DNA of 37,793 nucleotides from Bacteroidales bacterium. GTDB taxonomy: Bacteria > Bacteroidota > Bacteroidia > Bacteroidales > VadinHA17. The position numbers and the translations under genes are program-made. The stretch is from assembly GCA_003141525.1 (NCBI GenBank), contig PLML01000240.1, forward strand, positions 1 to 37,793. Reading direction: 5' to 3'. The notes under the pieces were generated by a model. That model did not search any database, was not told where the DNA came from, and saw nothing but the letters and a program-made list of their open reading frames with translations. Shown piece after piece: positions 19,063-28,178 of this stretch (the first letter of the stretch is position 1; each line of letters opens with the position of its first letter).

Positions 19063-20034
19063 ATGAACTTAAAAAGTAATGTACCATTTATTGAAAGGGT
19101 ATTGCTTACAACTGTGTTTTTTTCTGCTTTTTGTATTTTACAAGGACAGCAGACACCCTTAAGTCCTGTCTCTTACTGGATTTTTACTCCATATATTTAT
19201 AACCCGGCTATAGTCGGTAGTAAAGATTTTTTATCAATAGGGGTCAATGCAGCTTTCCAGGGCAATTCCAACACACAGCTTATAAGTGGAAATACCAGAA
19301 TTTCGAAGACTAATTCCGGCTATTTCTCATCATCTGATATTTTAGAATTTAAAAATATAGGAATAGGCGGTTCAGTTTTTAAAGATATTAACGGGATATC
19401 TCAAAATATTGGAATAAGTGCATCATTTTCATACCATATCCCATTAAACAAGGCTAATCTTTCATTTCTATCATTTGGTGTTACTGTAAAAGGAGTATAC
19501 AATACACTTGATAACGATTCAATTGGGCCGGCGCATTCTTTTAAAAAAACATTTTTCCCTGATTTTGACCTGGGAATATATTATTATGGCACGAGTTTTT
19601 TTACCGGACTGTCCTCTACTAATATTCTTGGAAATCCATGGAAGTCAGATAGTCTGGGAATTTTTAAGATACCCATTTCGAGGCAGTATTATTTTACAGC
19701 CGGTTATAAAATTCTCCTTAGCAAATCTATGAATATAGTTCTGGAACCTTCTGTTTTGATTTTTGTTAATGACTCTACTATCAGGAAAATATCGGACAAT
19801 ATAAATCCCATAATTAAACTTTATCTGGAGGATTTTTGTTTTGGTACATCTTTCCATAGTGATAGGAAAATATCATTTTTTGCACAATATAGATATCCCA
19901 GGTTATACGTGGGAGCATTTTATGAATTGCCTGAAAAAACAGCCTTCTTTAAAAAGTCCCCTATTGTAGAATTCACAGTAGGTTTAAATATTCAACCTGA
20001 TAAATCAAGGTTATCTAATCACAGCCACTGGTAA
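19063..20034 (+). CDS. PorP/SprF-family outer-membrane protein
   Basis: 323 residues with an N-terminal signal (FIERVLLTTVFFSAF, cleavage near QGQ). The mature start, WIFTPYIYNPAIVGSKDFLSIG, carries the NPA..G pattern of the PorP/SprF family. The rest alternates short hydrophobic beta strands as in a small outer-membrane barrel, with a final SPIVEFTVGLNI strand. PorP/SprF proteins belong to the type IX secretion machinery and help export and attach proteins with type B C-terminal domains. It is followed after 20 nt by a PD40-repeat protein, a common pair. No cargo with a type B sorting domain is beside it, unlike the second copy at 34029-34991. The partner cargo may be encoded elsewhere. Confidence 0.85.
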   Translation: MNLKSNVPFIERVLLTTVFFSAFCILQGQQTPLSPVSYWIFTPYIYNPAIVGSKDFLSIGVNAAFQGNSNTQLISGNTRISKTNSGYFSSSDILEFKNIGIGGSVFKDINGISQNIGISASFSYHIPLNKANLSFLSFGVTVKGVYNTLDNDSIGPAHSFKKTFFPDFDLGIYYYGTSFFTGLSSTNILGNPWKSDSLGIFKIPISRQYYFTAGYKILLSKSMNIVLEPSVLIFVNDSTIRKISDNINPIIKLYLEDFCFGTSFHSDRKISFFAQYRYPRLYVGAFYELPEKTAFFKKSPIVEFTVGLNIQPDKSRLSNHSHW

Positions 20035-20054
20035 AACTTACAAATAATTACTAC

Positions 20055-21575
20055 ATGAAAAAAATTCCTCAAACAGCGTTTTTTAGCATCTTGATAATAG
20101 TTATGCTCACTTCTGGTATTATCAATAAGAACCTGAGTAGTGGAATAAATATGAATTCTGCAGTTGCAATAATGGATGATACAACAAGTTTAATCCGCAT
20201 GATTAATGTAGAATCTTTCAGACTCCCAATTCTTCCTCCCTCTTCCGGTGTTCAGTTTTATAAAGATGGAATCATATTCCTCTCTTTGTCGAAATATGAA
20301 AAGAAAATGTCACCAAATCAGATATCCTTTGGAGTGGTTGAAGCATATTATGCATCTGTTGAGGATTCTGTTTTGGGTAAGCATATGATATTTTCACCAT
20401 CATCTTCATTTTCATATCCATGTGAAGCCATGACGTTTAGCAGCGATTATAGTACTGTCTATTTTACAAAACTTTCCAAAAAAGACAGGAAGGAAAAGAT
20501 CTTTATGGCAAAATTTAAATCGGATAGTAAAAACCAGGCAAACTTATTCCCGGAGATAATTCCCATGGATTTTTGTTCAGATGATTACACATATTCCCAT
20601 CCCACCTTATCATCTGATGGGAAGATGCTGATTTTTGCTTCAGACATAAAAGGTTCTTTTGGTGGTATGGATCTGTTTGTCTCGAGATTGGCCGACGGAA
20701 AATGGTCAGTACCTGAAAATCTTGGAAAATTTATAAATACAGCAGGTAATGAGTTTTTTCCTTTTCTCGATTCGGAAAACAACTTATTTTTCTCATCTGA
20801 CGGACTACATGGATATGGAGGCTATGATATCTTTACCTGTAAATTCAACGGAGTAGGCTGGAATAAACCAATAAACCTTTCTGACCGTATAAACTCCGAT
20901 GCGGATGATATTGCGTTTACCATTAATAAAACGGACGGGAAGAGTGCGTTCTTTACAAGAAGGCAAAAATCAGGAAAAGGTGATATGCAATTATTCCGAG
21001 TTACATTAAATCATGAAGTTGCGGACCAAAATTTATTAACTCTATCAAATGTATTTAACGGGAGTCCTGTTCCTAAAACCAGCCTTATCGCAGCTACTTC
21101 CAAAGTGGAAGTTAAATCACCTGAGGCAGAACCTCCAACGAAAAAGCCTGGTATTAATGTTGTAAAAAAAGAAGAGGTAAAAGTTCCTGAGACAATCACC
21201 GAAATTAAGAAATCGGCTGAGAAAATTACTGTCACTAAGACTAAACCGGTTATCGACTCAGCTGAAAATAAAGCTGTTATAATCAAAACGCCTAAAGTGA
21301 TATCTACTGAACAAAAAGATGTTGTTATTTACAGGGTTCAACTTCTTCCAAGTACAACTCAAATAAACTCCAAAGAAATGGTAATAAATGGTACTAGTTA
21401 TAAGATATACGAATATCTATATCTTGGAGCTTATCGTCATACTATTGGTGAATTCAATACGCTTGGTCTTGCAATAGCTCTTCAAAGGATCTGCAGACAA
21501 TCAGGCTATTCCCAGTCCTTTGTTGTAGCATTTAAAAATAATATCAGATCTCTGGATATGAATTTATTCAAATGA
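20055..21575 (+). CDS. PD40 beta-propeller protein with C-terminal SPOR-like region
   Basis: 506 residues, exported (MKKIPQTAFFSILIIVML). Residues about 90-320 contain PD40/WD40-like blades: SYPCEAMTFSSDYSTVYFT, HPTLSSDGKMLIFASD, GGMDLFVSRL, NLFFSSDGLHGYGGYDIF. A low-complexity linker rich in Lys, Glu, Val and Thr spans about 345-425. The C-terminal 80 residues (VIYRVQLLPST, then KIYEYLYLGAYRHTIGEF and LAIALQRI) resemble a SPOR-like peptidoglycan-binding domain. The architecture recalls PorE-type proteins, which carry PD40 blades plus a peptidoglycan-binding domain and anchor the type IX machinery to the cell wall. Here the OmpA-like domain is replaced by the SPOR-like one. It is 20 nt downstream of a PorP/SprF gene, so the pair likely forms an envelope-spanning accessory to type IX secretion. 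Confidence 0.72.
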   Translation: MKKIPQTAFFSILIIVMLTSGIINKNLSSGINMNSAVAIMDDTTSLIRMINVESFRLPILPPSSGVQFYKDGIIFLSLSKYEKKMSPNQISFGVVEAYYASVEDSVLGKHMIFSPSSSFSYPCEAMTFSSDYSTVYFTKLSKKDRKEKIFMAKFKSDSKNQANLFPEIIPMDFCSDDYTYSHPTLSSDGKMLIFASDIKGSFGGMDLFVSRLADGKWSVPENLGKFINTAGNEFFPFLDSENNLFFSSDGLHGYGGYDIFTCKFNGVGWNKPINLSDRINSDADDIAFTINKTDGKSAFFTRRQKSGKGDMQLFRVTLNHEVADQNLLTLSNVFNGSPVPKTSLIAATSKVEVKSPEAEPPTKKPGINVVKKEEVKVPETITEIKKSAEKITVTKTKPVIDSAENKAVIIKTPKVISTEQKDVVIYRVQLLPSTTQINSKEMVINGTSYKIYEYLYLGAYRHTIGEFNTLGLAIALQRICRQSGYSQSFVVAFKNNIRSLDMNLFK

Positions 21576-21623
21576 AAGTACTCTGGTGATTGGTTTAAGG
21601 TTGTCGAAAAAAGCAAAAACCGG

Positions 21624-22085
21624 TCAGATAAATACTACTTTATCCTTTACAACCTCATCTGCATCATTTGTCCCATAAATCTTTAAGCCTATGCTTGGGA
21701 TGGCACATTGCAATACATCTGCTATTGGGAAAAAAGCGTCTTTTATATCATCAAACTCCTCCAATTCATCAAATTCATCAACTGGTAAATACAGGTGAAA
21801 CATTAAAACATAATCAGGTTCATTAATCCTTGCAAGTACCTTAAATATTTTTGCAAGCCATAATGATGAGGAAGTATTGAAATATTCCAGATTGAGTCTC
21901 AGATTTGTCGTTGGTCTTGCATGCAGGATATATCCCGTTACCCAACTGAGTATAGGTTCATATACTTTGGCGGCGTTTTCAGGAATTGATTTCCCGGAGA
22001 AAATAAAGTCACCTGTAAATGGATTTAGTTCAACTTGCGGAGTTTTTGGTGTCTCTTCAATTATGAAACTTTGAATATCTTTCAT
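21624..22085 (-). CDS. SiaC-family (DUF1987) regulatory phosphoprotein
   Basis: 153 residues, cytoplasmic, no signal. The family pattern is clear: EETPKTPQVELNPFTGDF, then GKSIPENAAKVYEPILSWV, then NLRLNLEYFNTSSSLWLAKI, with Thr71/Ser72 in the YFNTSSS stretch as the expected phosphorylation site. In Pseudomonas aeruginosa, SiaC is phosphorylated by SiaB and dephosphorylated by SiaA, and it activates the diguanylate cyclase SiaD. No siaA, siaB or cyclase gene is next to it. It is convergent with the PD40 gene (48 nt) and diverges from the exopolysaccharide operon across 700 bp, so a link to control of that operon is possible but unproven. Confidence 0.85.
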   Translation of the reverse strand: MKDIQSFIIEETPKTPQVELNPFTGDFIFSGKSIPENAAKVYEPILSWVTGYILHARPTTNLRLNLEYFNTSSSLWLAKIFKVLARINEPDYVLMFHLYLPVDEFDELEEFDDIKDAFFPIADVLQCAIPSIGLKIYGTNDADEVVKDKVVFI

Positions 22086-22785
22086 TATAGTTGCTTTGAT
22101 GACTTTAGAATAAATTTAAAATATCATTCAAATATAAACACTAAATTTAAAATTTACTTTCACACCATTCCAGATCTTAATCAAATTCTGAATGCCAATC
22201 ATCAATTAATAATACCATTTTATAAATATATTTACCAAAGTTCCCATTATCTGATCAAACTTTCTTTAAACGATGTGATGTTTCAGATTGTTTGAAGCCT
22301 TTTCCAAACTGAAGAAAATAAGGTTATAAGTGTTTATGGAAAATTAAGTGATTTACAACTAATCACGTGCTATAATTGCGTAATTATGCCGTTAATGATC
22401 CAAGAACTAGTTAAAAAAAATAGCGTATTCTTTGAATAATACGAATTTTCATCCAAATATTGCTATCATTGGTCAAAAAGTTGATTTTTAAATTTTAGTT
22501 CGATTTGATGTTACAAACAGTATATATCATTCTGATTTTCTGCTTTTTATTTTTAACAACCATACTTGAAGTTCAAATTAGGCAAATATCATTTATAAAT
22601 TTCACAATTTTTTGACAAAAGGAACAATTTCAGTTATCAATATAACTTTGACATAGATATATCTGTAAATTTCATTGATTAACTAAAAATCAAAAACTCC
22701 GTCTTTTTCCGATGGAAGTGTATTCCCTATTGACTGAGGTCATCATAATGTCTAATTTTATTTTCTGAAGTTAAAGATAATTTTA
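22086..22785 (+). other. 700-bp AT-rich divergent intergenic region
   Basis: This gap separates the SiaC-family gene (minus) from the exopolysaccharide operon (plus) and is very AT-rich. I found no open frame with credible coding character and no tRNA or riboswitch shape. It contains a TAACTTTG element at 22643-22650 and, in the likely leader, a 6-bp stem (TCCGTC at 22698-22703 with GATGGA at 22711-22716, one G-U pair) around a T-rich loop. The long leader and gap suggest regulatory content, otherwise unresolved. Confidence 0.6.
22643..22650 (+). promoter_or_regulatory. candidate -7 element for the exopolysaccharide operon
   Basis: TAACTTTG is an exact match to the Bacteroidota -7 consensus TAnnTTTG. 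A TTTG lies at 22611-22614, but the 28-nt spacing is longer than the usual 19-21, so the -33 assignment is uncertain. A start here would leave a leader of about 130 nt before the ATG at 22786. Confidence 0.4.
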
Positions 22786-23418
22786 ATGAGAAATAGTATT
22801 ACTATAGACAATCTGAATATTAGTAGCGATCAAAGAATTAATACTTTTGTTAATCTAGGCAACACTGCAACAGATTCACGCAAGAGTAATCCTGTTCTTA
22901 AAATGCTTGCTTCTGAAGGTTGTGAAAACTTTGCCAGGTATATTAAGCTGTTAGGGCTCGCAAAAGATTGCAATATGGTGGTTCTTTCTTCCCAGCACCA
23001 TTATTATTATGACGCTGAGGAGATGATTAATATAAAAACTGTTATTAACTTAAAGGAACTCAACCAGATAAAACAACTTAAGGAGTTCCTTCATTCAAGT
23101 TTCCATATTCTTCCGGCTAGCTGTAATTTTATTGGTTGTTTTGTCAACAATAGAAAGCAGAACGGTTTTGTATTGAGTACCGGTCCTTCGGACTCCTATT
23201 ATAAGAGGAATTCTGATGCTATAGAAAACGGTATTGTGTCAAGTAGCCCATTCTTGAACATGATATACAATATGATTGATTCAAAGACCAATAAATACAT
23301 GTCTGAACGAAGTGTTTCTTTTCTTTTAGGCGAACACGGTTTTAAAGTACTGGACATGACTGAAATTGATGGTTTGACATATTTCTATGCACAAAGCCTT
23401 CGGACTGCTGATAATTAA
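22786..23418 (+). CDS. hypothetical protein, first gene of the exopolysaccharide operon
   Basis: 210 residues with no signal peptide or membrane segment, so probably cytoplasmic. Visible features are a central KMLASEGCENFARYIKLLG helix region, a VVLSSQHHYYY motif with paired His and Tyr runs at about residues 67-75, and a C-terminal half with FLNMIYNMIDSKTNKYMS followed by FLLGEHGFKVLDMTEIDGLT and a FYAQSL ending. The last block loosely resembles the C-terminal strands of SAM-dependent methyltransferases, but the glycine-rich SAM motif is absent. It lies 76 nt before the initiating sugar transferase on the same strand. I do not recognise the family; a regulatory or assembly role in polysaccharide synthesis is a guess from position. 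Confidence 0.75.
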   Translation: MRNSITIDNLNISSDQRINTFVNLGNTATDSRKSNPVLKMLASEGCENFARYIKLLGLAKDCNMVVLSSQHHYYYDAEEMINIKTVINLKELNQIKQLKEFLHSSFHILPASCNFIGCFVNNRKQNGFVLSTGPSDSYYKRNSDAIENGIVSSSPFLNMIYNMIDSKTNKYMSERSVSFLLGEHGFKVLDMTEIDGLTYFYAQSLRTADN

Positions 23419-23494
23419 TTATATCTTCGAATCGTTATTCTTGATTTTGATCATCATTTAATCAGAACTAATTTACAATGAAGTTTGACTGATT

Positions 23495-24946
23495 ATGGAT
23501 TTTATTAATTACCTGGAACGACTTAAGATAATTCCATTTTTAAAGAAATGGAAACTTTTAGGTATTGTACTTGGCTCAATTGACATCCTGGCGATTGCCC
23601 TGGCTTTCCAGTGCGCTTTTTATTTAAATTACCATGCGGAAGTAGATTTCTTTTTCTTAAAAAGCAGAACTCTTAAACTTTTTATTTTAATACTTCCTTT
23701 CTGGCTTGCGATTCTTTATTTAATACAAGTCGCTGAGATCCCAAGAACAAAGCGTTACAGCGTACTCTTTTACCAATATTTTCAATCGACTATTTTGGTC
23801 ATAACTCTTTTATTGATATTCTATTTTACTTTTAAGCTCTATTTGATTTCCCGTCTGTTCCTCATAGAACTTGCACTTTTTGGGCTCCTTTTCCTTTTCC
23901 TTGTAAGGTCATTAGAATATAAAGTCTTCAAGATTTACAGGGCAAAAGGATATAACTTTATAAACGTTGTTCTAATTGCTGACGATTCATCTATTCCTTT
24001 TATTGAAAGTCTGATTTCAAATAAGGAATGGGGATATAGAATAATTGCAATTTTTACCGGATCGGATAAAATTAAAGAAAAGTATGAAAAAGCGATTATC
24101 CTGTTACCGGATGAATATTTAGCTGTACTTAATGACCTGATGGAAGTTGATATAATTGATGAAGTAATTTATTTTAAAACCAAGGTGATACCGTCAGAAG
24201 TAAGAAGTACAGTCAGATCATGTGAAGAATTGGGAGTCGTTTTCAGCTTAAATTATACCGATCAGAATAATAAATTGACAAACGCTATAAAAACTATTAT
24301 TGGGAACCAGAAGTTCCTGACTTTTATTAATATTCCACATAATTCATTTGCACTGGCGATTAAGAAAATTATGGATATCGGTGTATCATTCTTAATGATA
24401 ATATGTCTCTCTCCTTTTCTATTAGTTATTTCCATTTTATTAAAAACAACTTCAAAGGGACCAATTATATTCAAACAGTCCAGGGTAGGTTTAAGAGGCA
24501 GACAGTTCAGTTTATATAAATTCAGGACCATGATTGTCAATGCGGAAGAGCTTAAAAAAGAACTTGAAACTGAAAATGAAATGGACGGACCCGTTTTCAA
24601 AATAAAGGATGATCCTCGTGTTACAAATATCGGGAAATTTCTTAGAAGAACAGGACTTGATGAGTTACCTCAGCTTTTTAATATCCTAAAAGGCGAAATG
24701 TCTTTGATTGGCCCGCGTCCTCCACTTCCTAGCGAGACTCAACAATATAAACGCTGGCAATTAAGACGTCTTTCTGTAAAACCCGGATTATCCTGTTTCT
24801 GGCAGATAAAACCTGACAGGAACAATATTAAATTTGAAAAATGGATGGAGTTAGACTTAGCCTATATTGATAATTGGTCGCTTCGATTAGATTTTATAAT
24901 TTTACTGAAAACTATTAGGACGGTTTTTCAGAGAACAGGCTTGTAA
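23495..24946 (+). CDS. polyprenyl-phosphate sugar-1-phosphate transferase (exopolysaccharide initiation)
   Basis: 483 residues in the inner membrane. The enzyme transfers a sugar-1-phosphate from a nucleotide sugar to undecaprenyl phosphate, the first step of polysaccharide synthesis (WcaJ/PglC-type superfamily). Four hydrophobic segments fall in about residues 22-42, 53-75, 90-112 and 118-135, followed by a CoA-binding-like domain (150-260). A membrane helix at about 288-310 leads into the catalytic domain: SRVGLRGRQFSLYKFRTM, GPVFKIKDDPRVT, then DELPQLFNILKGEMSLIGPR and KPGLSCFWQI. All typical motifs of the bacterial sugar transferase family are present. It starts the recognisable exopolysaccharide genes and is 20 nt upstream of the export lipoprotein. 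The sugar specificity, glucose or galactose, cannot be read from sequence. Confidence 0.93.
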   Translation: MDFINYLERLKIIPFLKKWKLLGIVLGSIDILAIALAFQCAFYLNYHAEVDFFFLKSRTLKLFILILPFWLAILYLIQVAEIPRTKRYSVLFYQYFQSTILVITLLLIFYFTFKLYLISRLFLIELALFGLLFLFLVRSLEYKVFKIYRAKGYNFINVVLIADDSSIPFIESLISNKEWGYRIIAIFTGSDKIKEKYEKAIILLPDEYLAVLNDLMEVDIIDEVIYFKTKVIPSEVRSTVRSCEELGVVFSLNYTDQNNKLTNAIKTIIGNQKFLTFINIPHNSFALAIKKIMDIGVSFLMIICLSPFLLVISILLKTTSKGPIIFKQSRVGLRGRQFSLYKFRTMIVNAEELKKELETENEMDGPVFKIKDDPRVTNIGKFLRRTGLDELPQLFNILKGEMSLIGPRPPLPSETQQYKRWQLRRLSVKPGLSCFWQIKPDRNNIKFEKWMELDLAYIDNWSLRLDFIILLKTIRTVFQRTGL

Positions 24947-24966
24947 TTTTATTATAAATATGACTT

Positions 24967-25737
24967 ATGCAAAAGAAAATAAAGTATTGTTTGTACAAAG
25001 CGGGTGTCATTCTGACAGTGATTTTTACTGCCTCATGCGTACCTATAAAACAGATAGATTATTTCAACGATCTCAATGAACTTCAAGAACCTGTAGTTAA
25101 TCCAAGGATCCAGAAGCTAATTATGCCATTCGATAAACTTTATATTAAAGTAATAAGTATCGATCCCCAGACAAGTCAGATATTTAATGTTACCGAAGAG
25201 ATGAGGAGTGGAGGTAATAATGGTATACTCGGCTACCTTGTAGACGAATTGGGTAATGTTAATTTTCCTTTTGTTGGCAATATAAACGTGGTTAAACTAA
25301 CAACAGCTCAAGCTTCTGAAAAGATTCAGAAGGCGATGAATGATTATGTTTCCAATACCTCAATAATAGTCAAGTTTATTGATAATCAGGTAACGGTTAT
25401 GGGTGAAGTTCAGCGACAGGGAATCTACCCTTTTACACAGGATAAACTTAATATCTATGAAGCTTTGGGACTCGGCGGAGGACTTACCCAATATGGCGAC
25501 CGCAAGAAAATTATACTGGTTCGTAATGAAGGGGACAAGATTATGCATTACCGTTTAAACCTGTCAGATTCAAAAATTACAACTAAAGATTATTATTATA
25601 TTCTTCCAAATGATGTAATTGTCGTTGAACCATTGAAAGCTATCGCTTCAAGTTATCAGAATATAACTTATACAACAATACTCAGCTCAATAACAACCCT
25701 GATAGCCGTTCTGCTTTTTACAAACGTTAAATTTTAA
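24967..25737 (+). CDS. Wza-like polysaccharide export lipoprotein
   Basis: 256 residues. The lipoprotein signal peptide (VILTVIFTASC, Cys about residue 23) anchors it to the outer membrane. The polysaccharide export (poly_export) domain covers about 48-130 (DKLYIKVISIDPQ, then LVDELGNVNFPFVGNINVVKLTTAQASEKI). A SLBB-type domain follows from about 138 (VTVMGEVQRQGIYPFTQDKLNIYEALGLGGGLTQYGD). A hydrophobic C-terminal helix (about 230-252, ILSSITTLIAVLLF) may span the outer membrane, as in Wza. It forms the export pore for the polysaccharide. It is 20 nt after the sugar transferase and 17 nt before the Wzc-like kinase, the classic order. Confidence 0.94.
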   Translation: MQKKIKYCLYKAGVILTVIFTASCVPIKQIDYFNDLNELQEPVVNPRIQKLIMPFDKLYIKVISIDPQTSQIFNVTEEMRSGGNNGILGYLVDELGNVNFPFVGNINVVKLTTAQASEKIQKAMNDYVSNTSIIVKFIDNQVTVMGEVQRQGIYPFTQDKLNIYEALGLGGGLTQYGDRKKIILVRNEGDKIMHYRLNLSDSKITTKDYYYILPNDVIVVEPLKAIASSYQNITYTTILSSITTLIAVLLFTNVKF

Positions 25738-25754
25738 AATAAATATTTCATTAA

Positions 25755-28124
25755 ATGTCATATCAAAAAGAATCTACATCTGAAGCTTATAATATCAAGG
25801 AATTTATATTATCAGCTTTACCTTATAAATATTTCTATTTAGCCAGTTTTGTGGTCTGCATAGCTGTTGCTTTTATGATTAACAAGTTATCACCAACAAT
25901 AGTCAGGGTAACTTCCATAATCGGACCTATTGAGGATAAGCGTCCATCATTAAGGGGATCAAACAATCTTTTCAATGGAATCGGAGATTATTCCCAGGTG
26001 AGGAATCTTGAAAACGATATAAATAGTCTATCTTCATTTAGTCTGATCTCCACAACTATTAGAACAATGAATCTTGAAATAGGATATTATACAGATAAAA
26101 AAAACATATTCGGACATTCACGTCAGAATTACCTCGGATCTCCTTTTACTGTAAATATTGACAAATCTCACATTCAACCTATCAATACAAGATTTTATAT
26201 TAAAATTATTGATGATAAGTCTTACAGATTAAAATCTTCGGAAAAAGAAGTTATACTGTATAATTATGTTGATAACTATATTGTAAGCAAGCAAAATTTC
26301 CTAAAAATAGACACAATATGCAAATTTAATGAAACTGTACAAAATAAGAATTTTAAGTTCTCAATATCCCAAAATAAAGATATTTATGCCTCTGGCGAAA
26401 AAAATGAAAATCTTTTATACTTTGAGTTTTATCATCAGGATTTACTTTCACAACAATATCTTAAACGACTTAAAGTTGAACCTGTCAGCGCCAAATCTTC
26501 ATTGATAAAAGTCTCGTTTCAGGGAGAAAACATTGGTTTGACAATTGACTTTTTGAACAACTACCTTCAAGCCTATTTAGACGATGACCTATCAAAAAAA
26601 AATAAAATCGCATTAAGTACTATAAATTTTATAGATTCACAGATTTCTGAGATATCTGATTCACTTACGAAGTCTGAATCAAAATTAAAGGATTATCGGT
26701 CTGTTAACCAGGTTACGAATCTTAGTTACCAGGGACAGCAGGCGTTGGAACAGATGACAAGAATAGAAACAGAGAAGTCCACCCTTATGGTACAGGAGCG
26801 CTATTATAAATATATATTGGACTATTTCGATAAGAATAAGGATGTGGCCGGACTCGCCCCTCCCTCTTCAGCAAATGTTGTTGATCCTTTAATGACCACT
26901 CTGGTAACTGAGCTTTTATCGCTTAATGCACAAAAAGCAAGCATATTAAGCAATAATTCCGAAAAAAATCTTTTCCTGGGACAAATCGAGAATAAGATTA
27001 AAACACAGAAACAGGCAATTATTGAGAATGTAACTAATAGCCTTAACACTTTGAATCTTACTCAAAATGAGCTGAACTACCGCTCTGAAAGACTTTCAGG
27101 GGAGATTTCCAAATTGCCGAGGACTGAACTTAATATGGTCAGTATGCAGCGAAAATTCAATCTGAGCGATGCGATTTATACTTTCTTGCTTCAGAAGCGA
27201 TCTGAAGCTCAGATCACAATGGCTTCAAATATTCCTGATTATGAGATCATGGAACCAGCTCGTGAAACCTCAAGAATCATCCTGTCACCCAGAACAATGA
27301 TAAACTACCTGGTAGCACTGTTTCTTGCGTTTTTGGGTCCTTCACTTTTCATTATTCTGAAAAACTACTTTAACGAAAAGATAACTTCCATCTCTGATGT
27401 CCGGAACCTGATAGACCGAGATGTTTTTGGAATTATTTATAGCAATATATATAAAACTGAATCTGTTGTACCTGAATTTCCCGGTTCTTCAATAGCAGAA
27501 TCATTTAGAAACTTACGCAGTAGGATATTCCTTAGATTAAGATCGCAGCCGTCAAAAGTAGTTTTGGTCACATCTGCTCAGCCACGGGATGGAAAAAGTT
27601 TTATCGCATATAACCTGGCTGCTTCAATAGCATCTGTTGGTTATAGTACAATTATTTTGGATTGCGATTTGCGAAGACCAACACTTCATCTGAAATTTAA
27701 GGAAAATAACTCATCGGGTCTTTCTGTTTATATGGACAAACATTCATCAATTGATGATATCATCCTCAAAACTTATGTCAAGAATCTTTCTTTTATTCCT
27801 GCCGGCCCACAAATGCCAAATCCATCTGAATTAATGGAGTCAGGAATTCTTGATGATCTGATCGTTTCTCTTAAAAGCAGATATGAGTATATTATTCTTG
27901 ATACTACACCTGCCGGAATAGTTGCAGATGCTTCACTGATGATGAAACATGCAGCAGAAATACTAGTAGTATGCAGGAATAATTATACAAGGAAAGATCT
28001 ATTCTCTGAGGTTATAAATAATCTTAATACAAATAAATTTACAAATTTTGATATAGTATTTAATGATCTTGATTTAAAAAGGAGTAAGTACGGGGCGTAT
28101 AACAGCTATTATCACAAAGAATAA
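25755..28124 (+). CDS. Wzc-like polysaccharide co-polymerase with tyrosine kinase domain
   Basis: 789 residues in the inner membrane. Two membrane helices (about 27-43 and 516-535) flank a large periplasmic region with coiled coil (about 290-450) of the Wzz/GumC type. The cytoplasmic BY-kinase domain has EXXRXXR at 582-588 (ESFRNLR) and a Walker A SAQPRDGKS at 607-615. Walker A' is ILDCDLRRP at about 634-642 and Walker B IILDTTP at about 713-719. The C-terminal tail has a short Tyr cluster (YGAYNSYY at 779-786) suited to autophosphorylation. BY-kinases control chain length and export of polysaccharide together with Wza. The tail is shorter than in Escherichia coli Wzc. No phosphatase (wzb-like) gene is in the operon. 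Confidence 0.94.
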   Translation: MSYQKESTSEAYNIKEFILSALPYKYFYLASFVVCIAVAFMINKLSPTIVRVTSIIGPIEDKRPSLRGSNNLFNGIGDYSQVRNLENDINSLSSFSLISTTIRTMNLEIGYYTDKKNIFGHSRQNYLGSPFTVNIDKSHIQPINTRFYIKIIDDKSYRLKSSEKEVILYNYVDNYIVSKQNFLKIDTICKFNETVQNKNFKFSISQNKDIYASGEKNENLLYFEFYHQDLLSQQYLKRLKVEPVSAKSSLIKVSFQGENIGLTIDFLNNYLQAYLDDDLSKKNKIALSTINFIDSQISEISDSLTKSESKLKDYRSVNQVTNLSYQGQQALEQMTRIETEKSTLMVQERYYKYILDYFDKNKDVAGLAPPSSANVVDPLMTTLVTELLSLNAQKASILSNNSEKNLFLGQIENKIKTQKQAIIENVTNSLNTLNLTQNELNYRSERLSGEISKLPRTELNMVSMQRKFNLSDAIYTFLLQKRSEAQITMASNIPDYEIMEPARETSRIILSPRTMINYLVALFLAFLGPSLFIILKNYFNEKITSISDVRNLIDRDVFGIIYSNIYKTESVVPEFPGSSIAESFRNLRSRIFLRLRSQPSKVVLVTSAQPRDGKSFIAYNLAASIASVGYSTIILDCDLRRPTLHLKFKENNSSGLSVYMDKHSSIDDIILKTYVKNLSFIPAGPQMPNPSELMESGILDDLIVSLKSRYEYIILDTTPAGIVADASLMMKHAAEILVVCRNNYTRKDLFSEVINNLNTNKFTNFDIVFNDLDLKRSKYGAYNSYYHKE

Positions 28125-28178
28125 AAATACTTGAACTATTTCCCCATTTATCTACATAATTTGTTTACAATTTCATCT

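Noticed and set aside
22035-22295. 86-codon plus-strand open frame crossing the SiaC gene start and the intergenic region
   Set aside because: It overlaps the SiaC-family gene on the other strand, and its composition (Ile, Tyr, His, Asn rich) is that of AT-rich non-coding DNA.
24262-24600. 112-codon minus-strand open frame inside the sugar transferase gene
   Set aside because: It is antisense to well-conserved catalytic motifs of the transferase and has no family features of its own.
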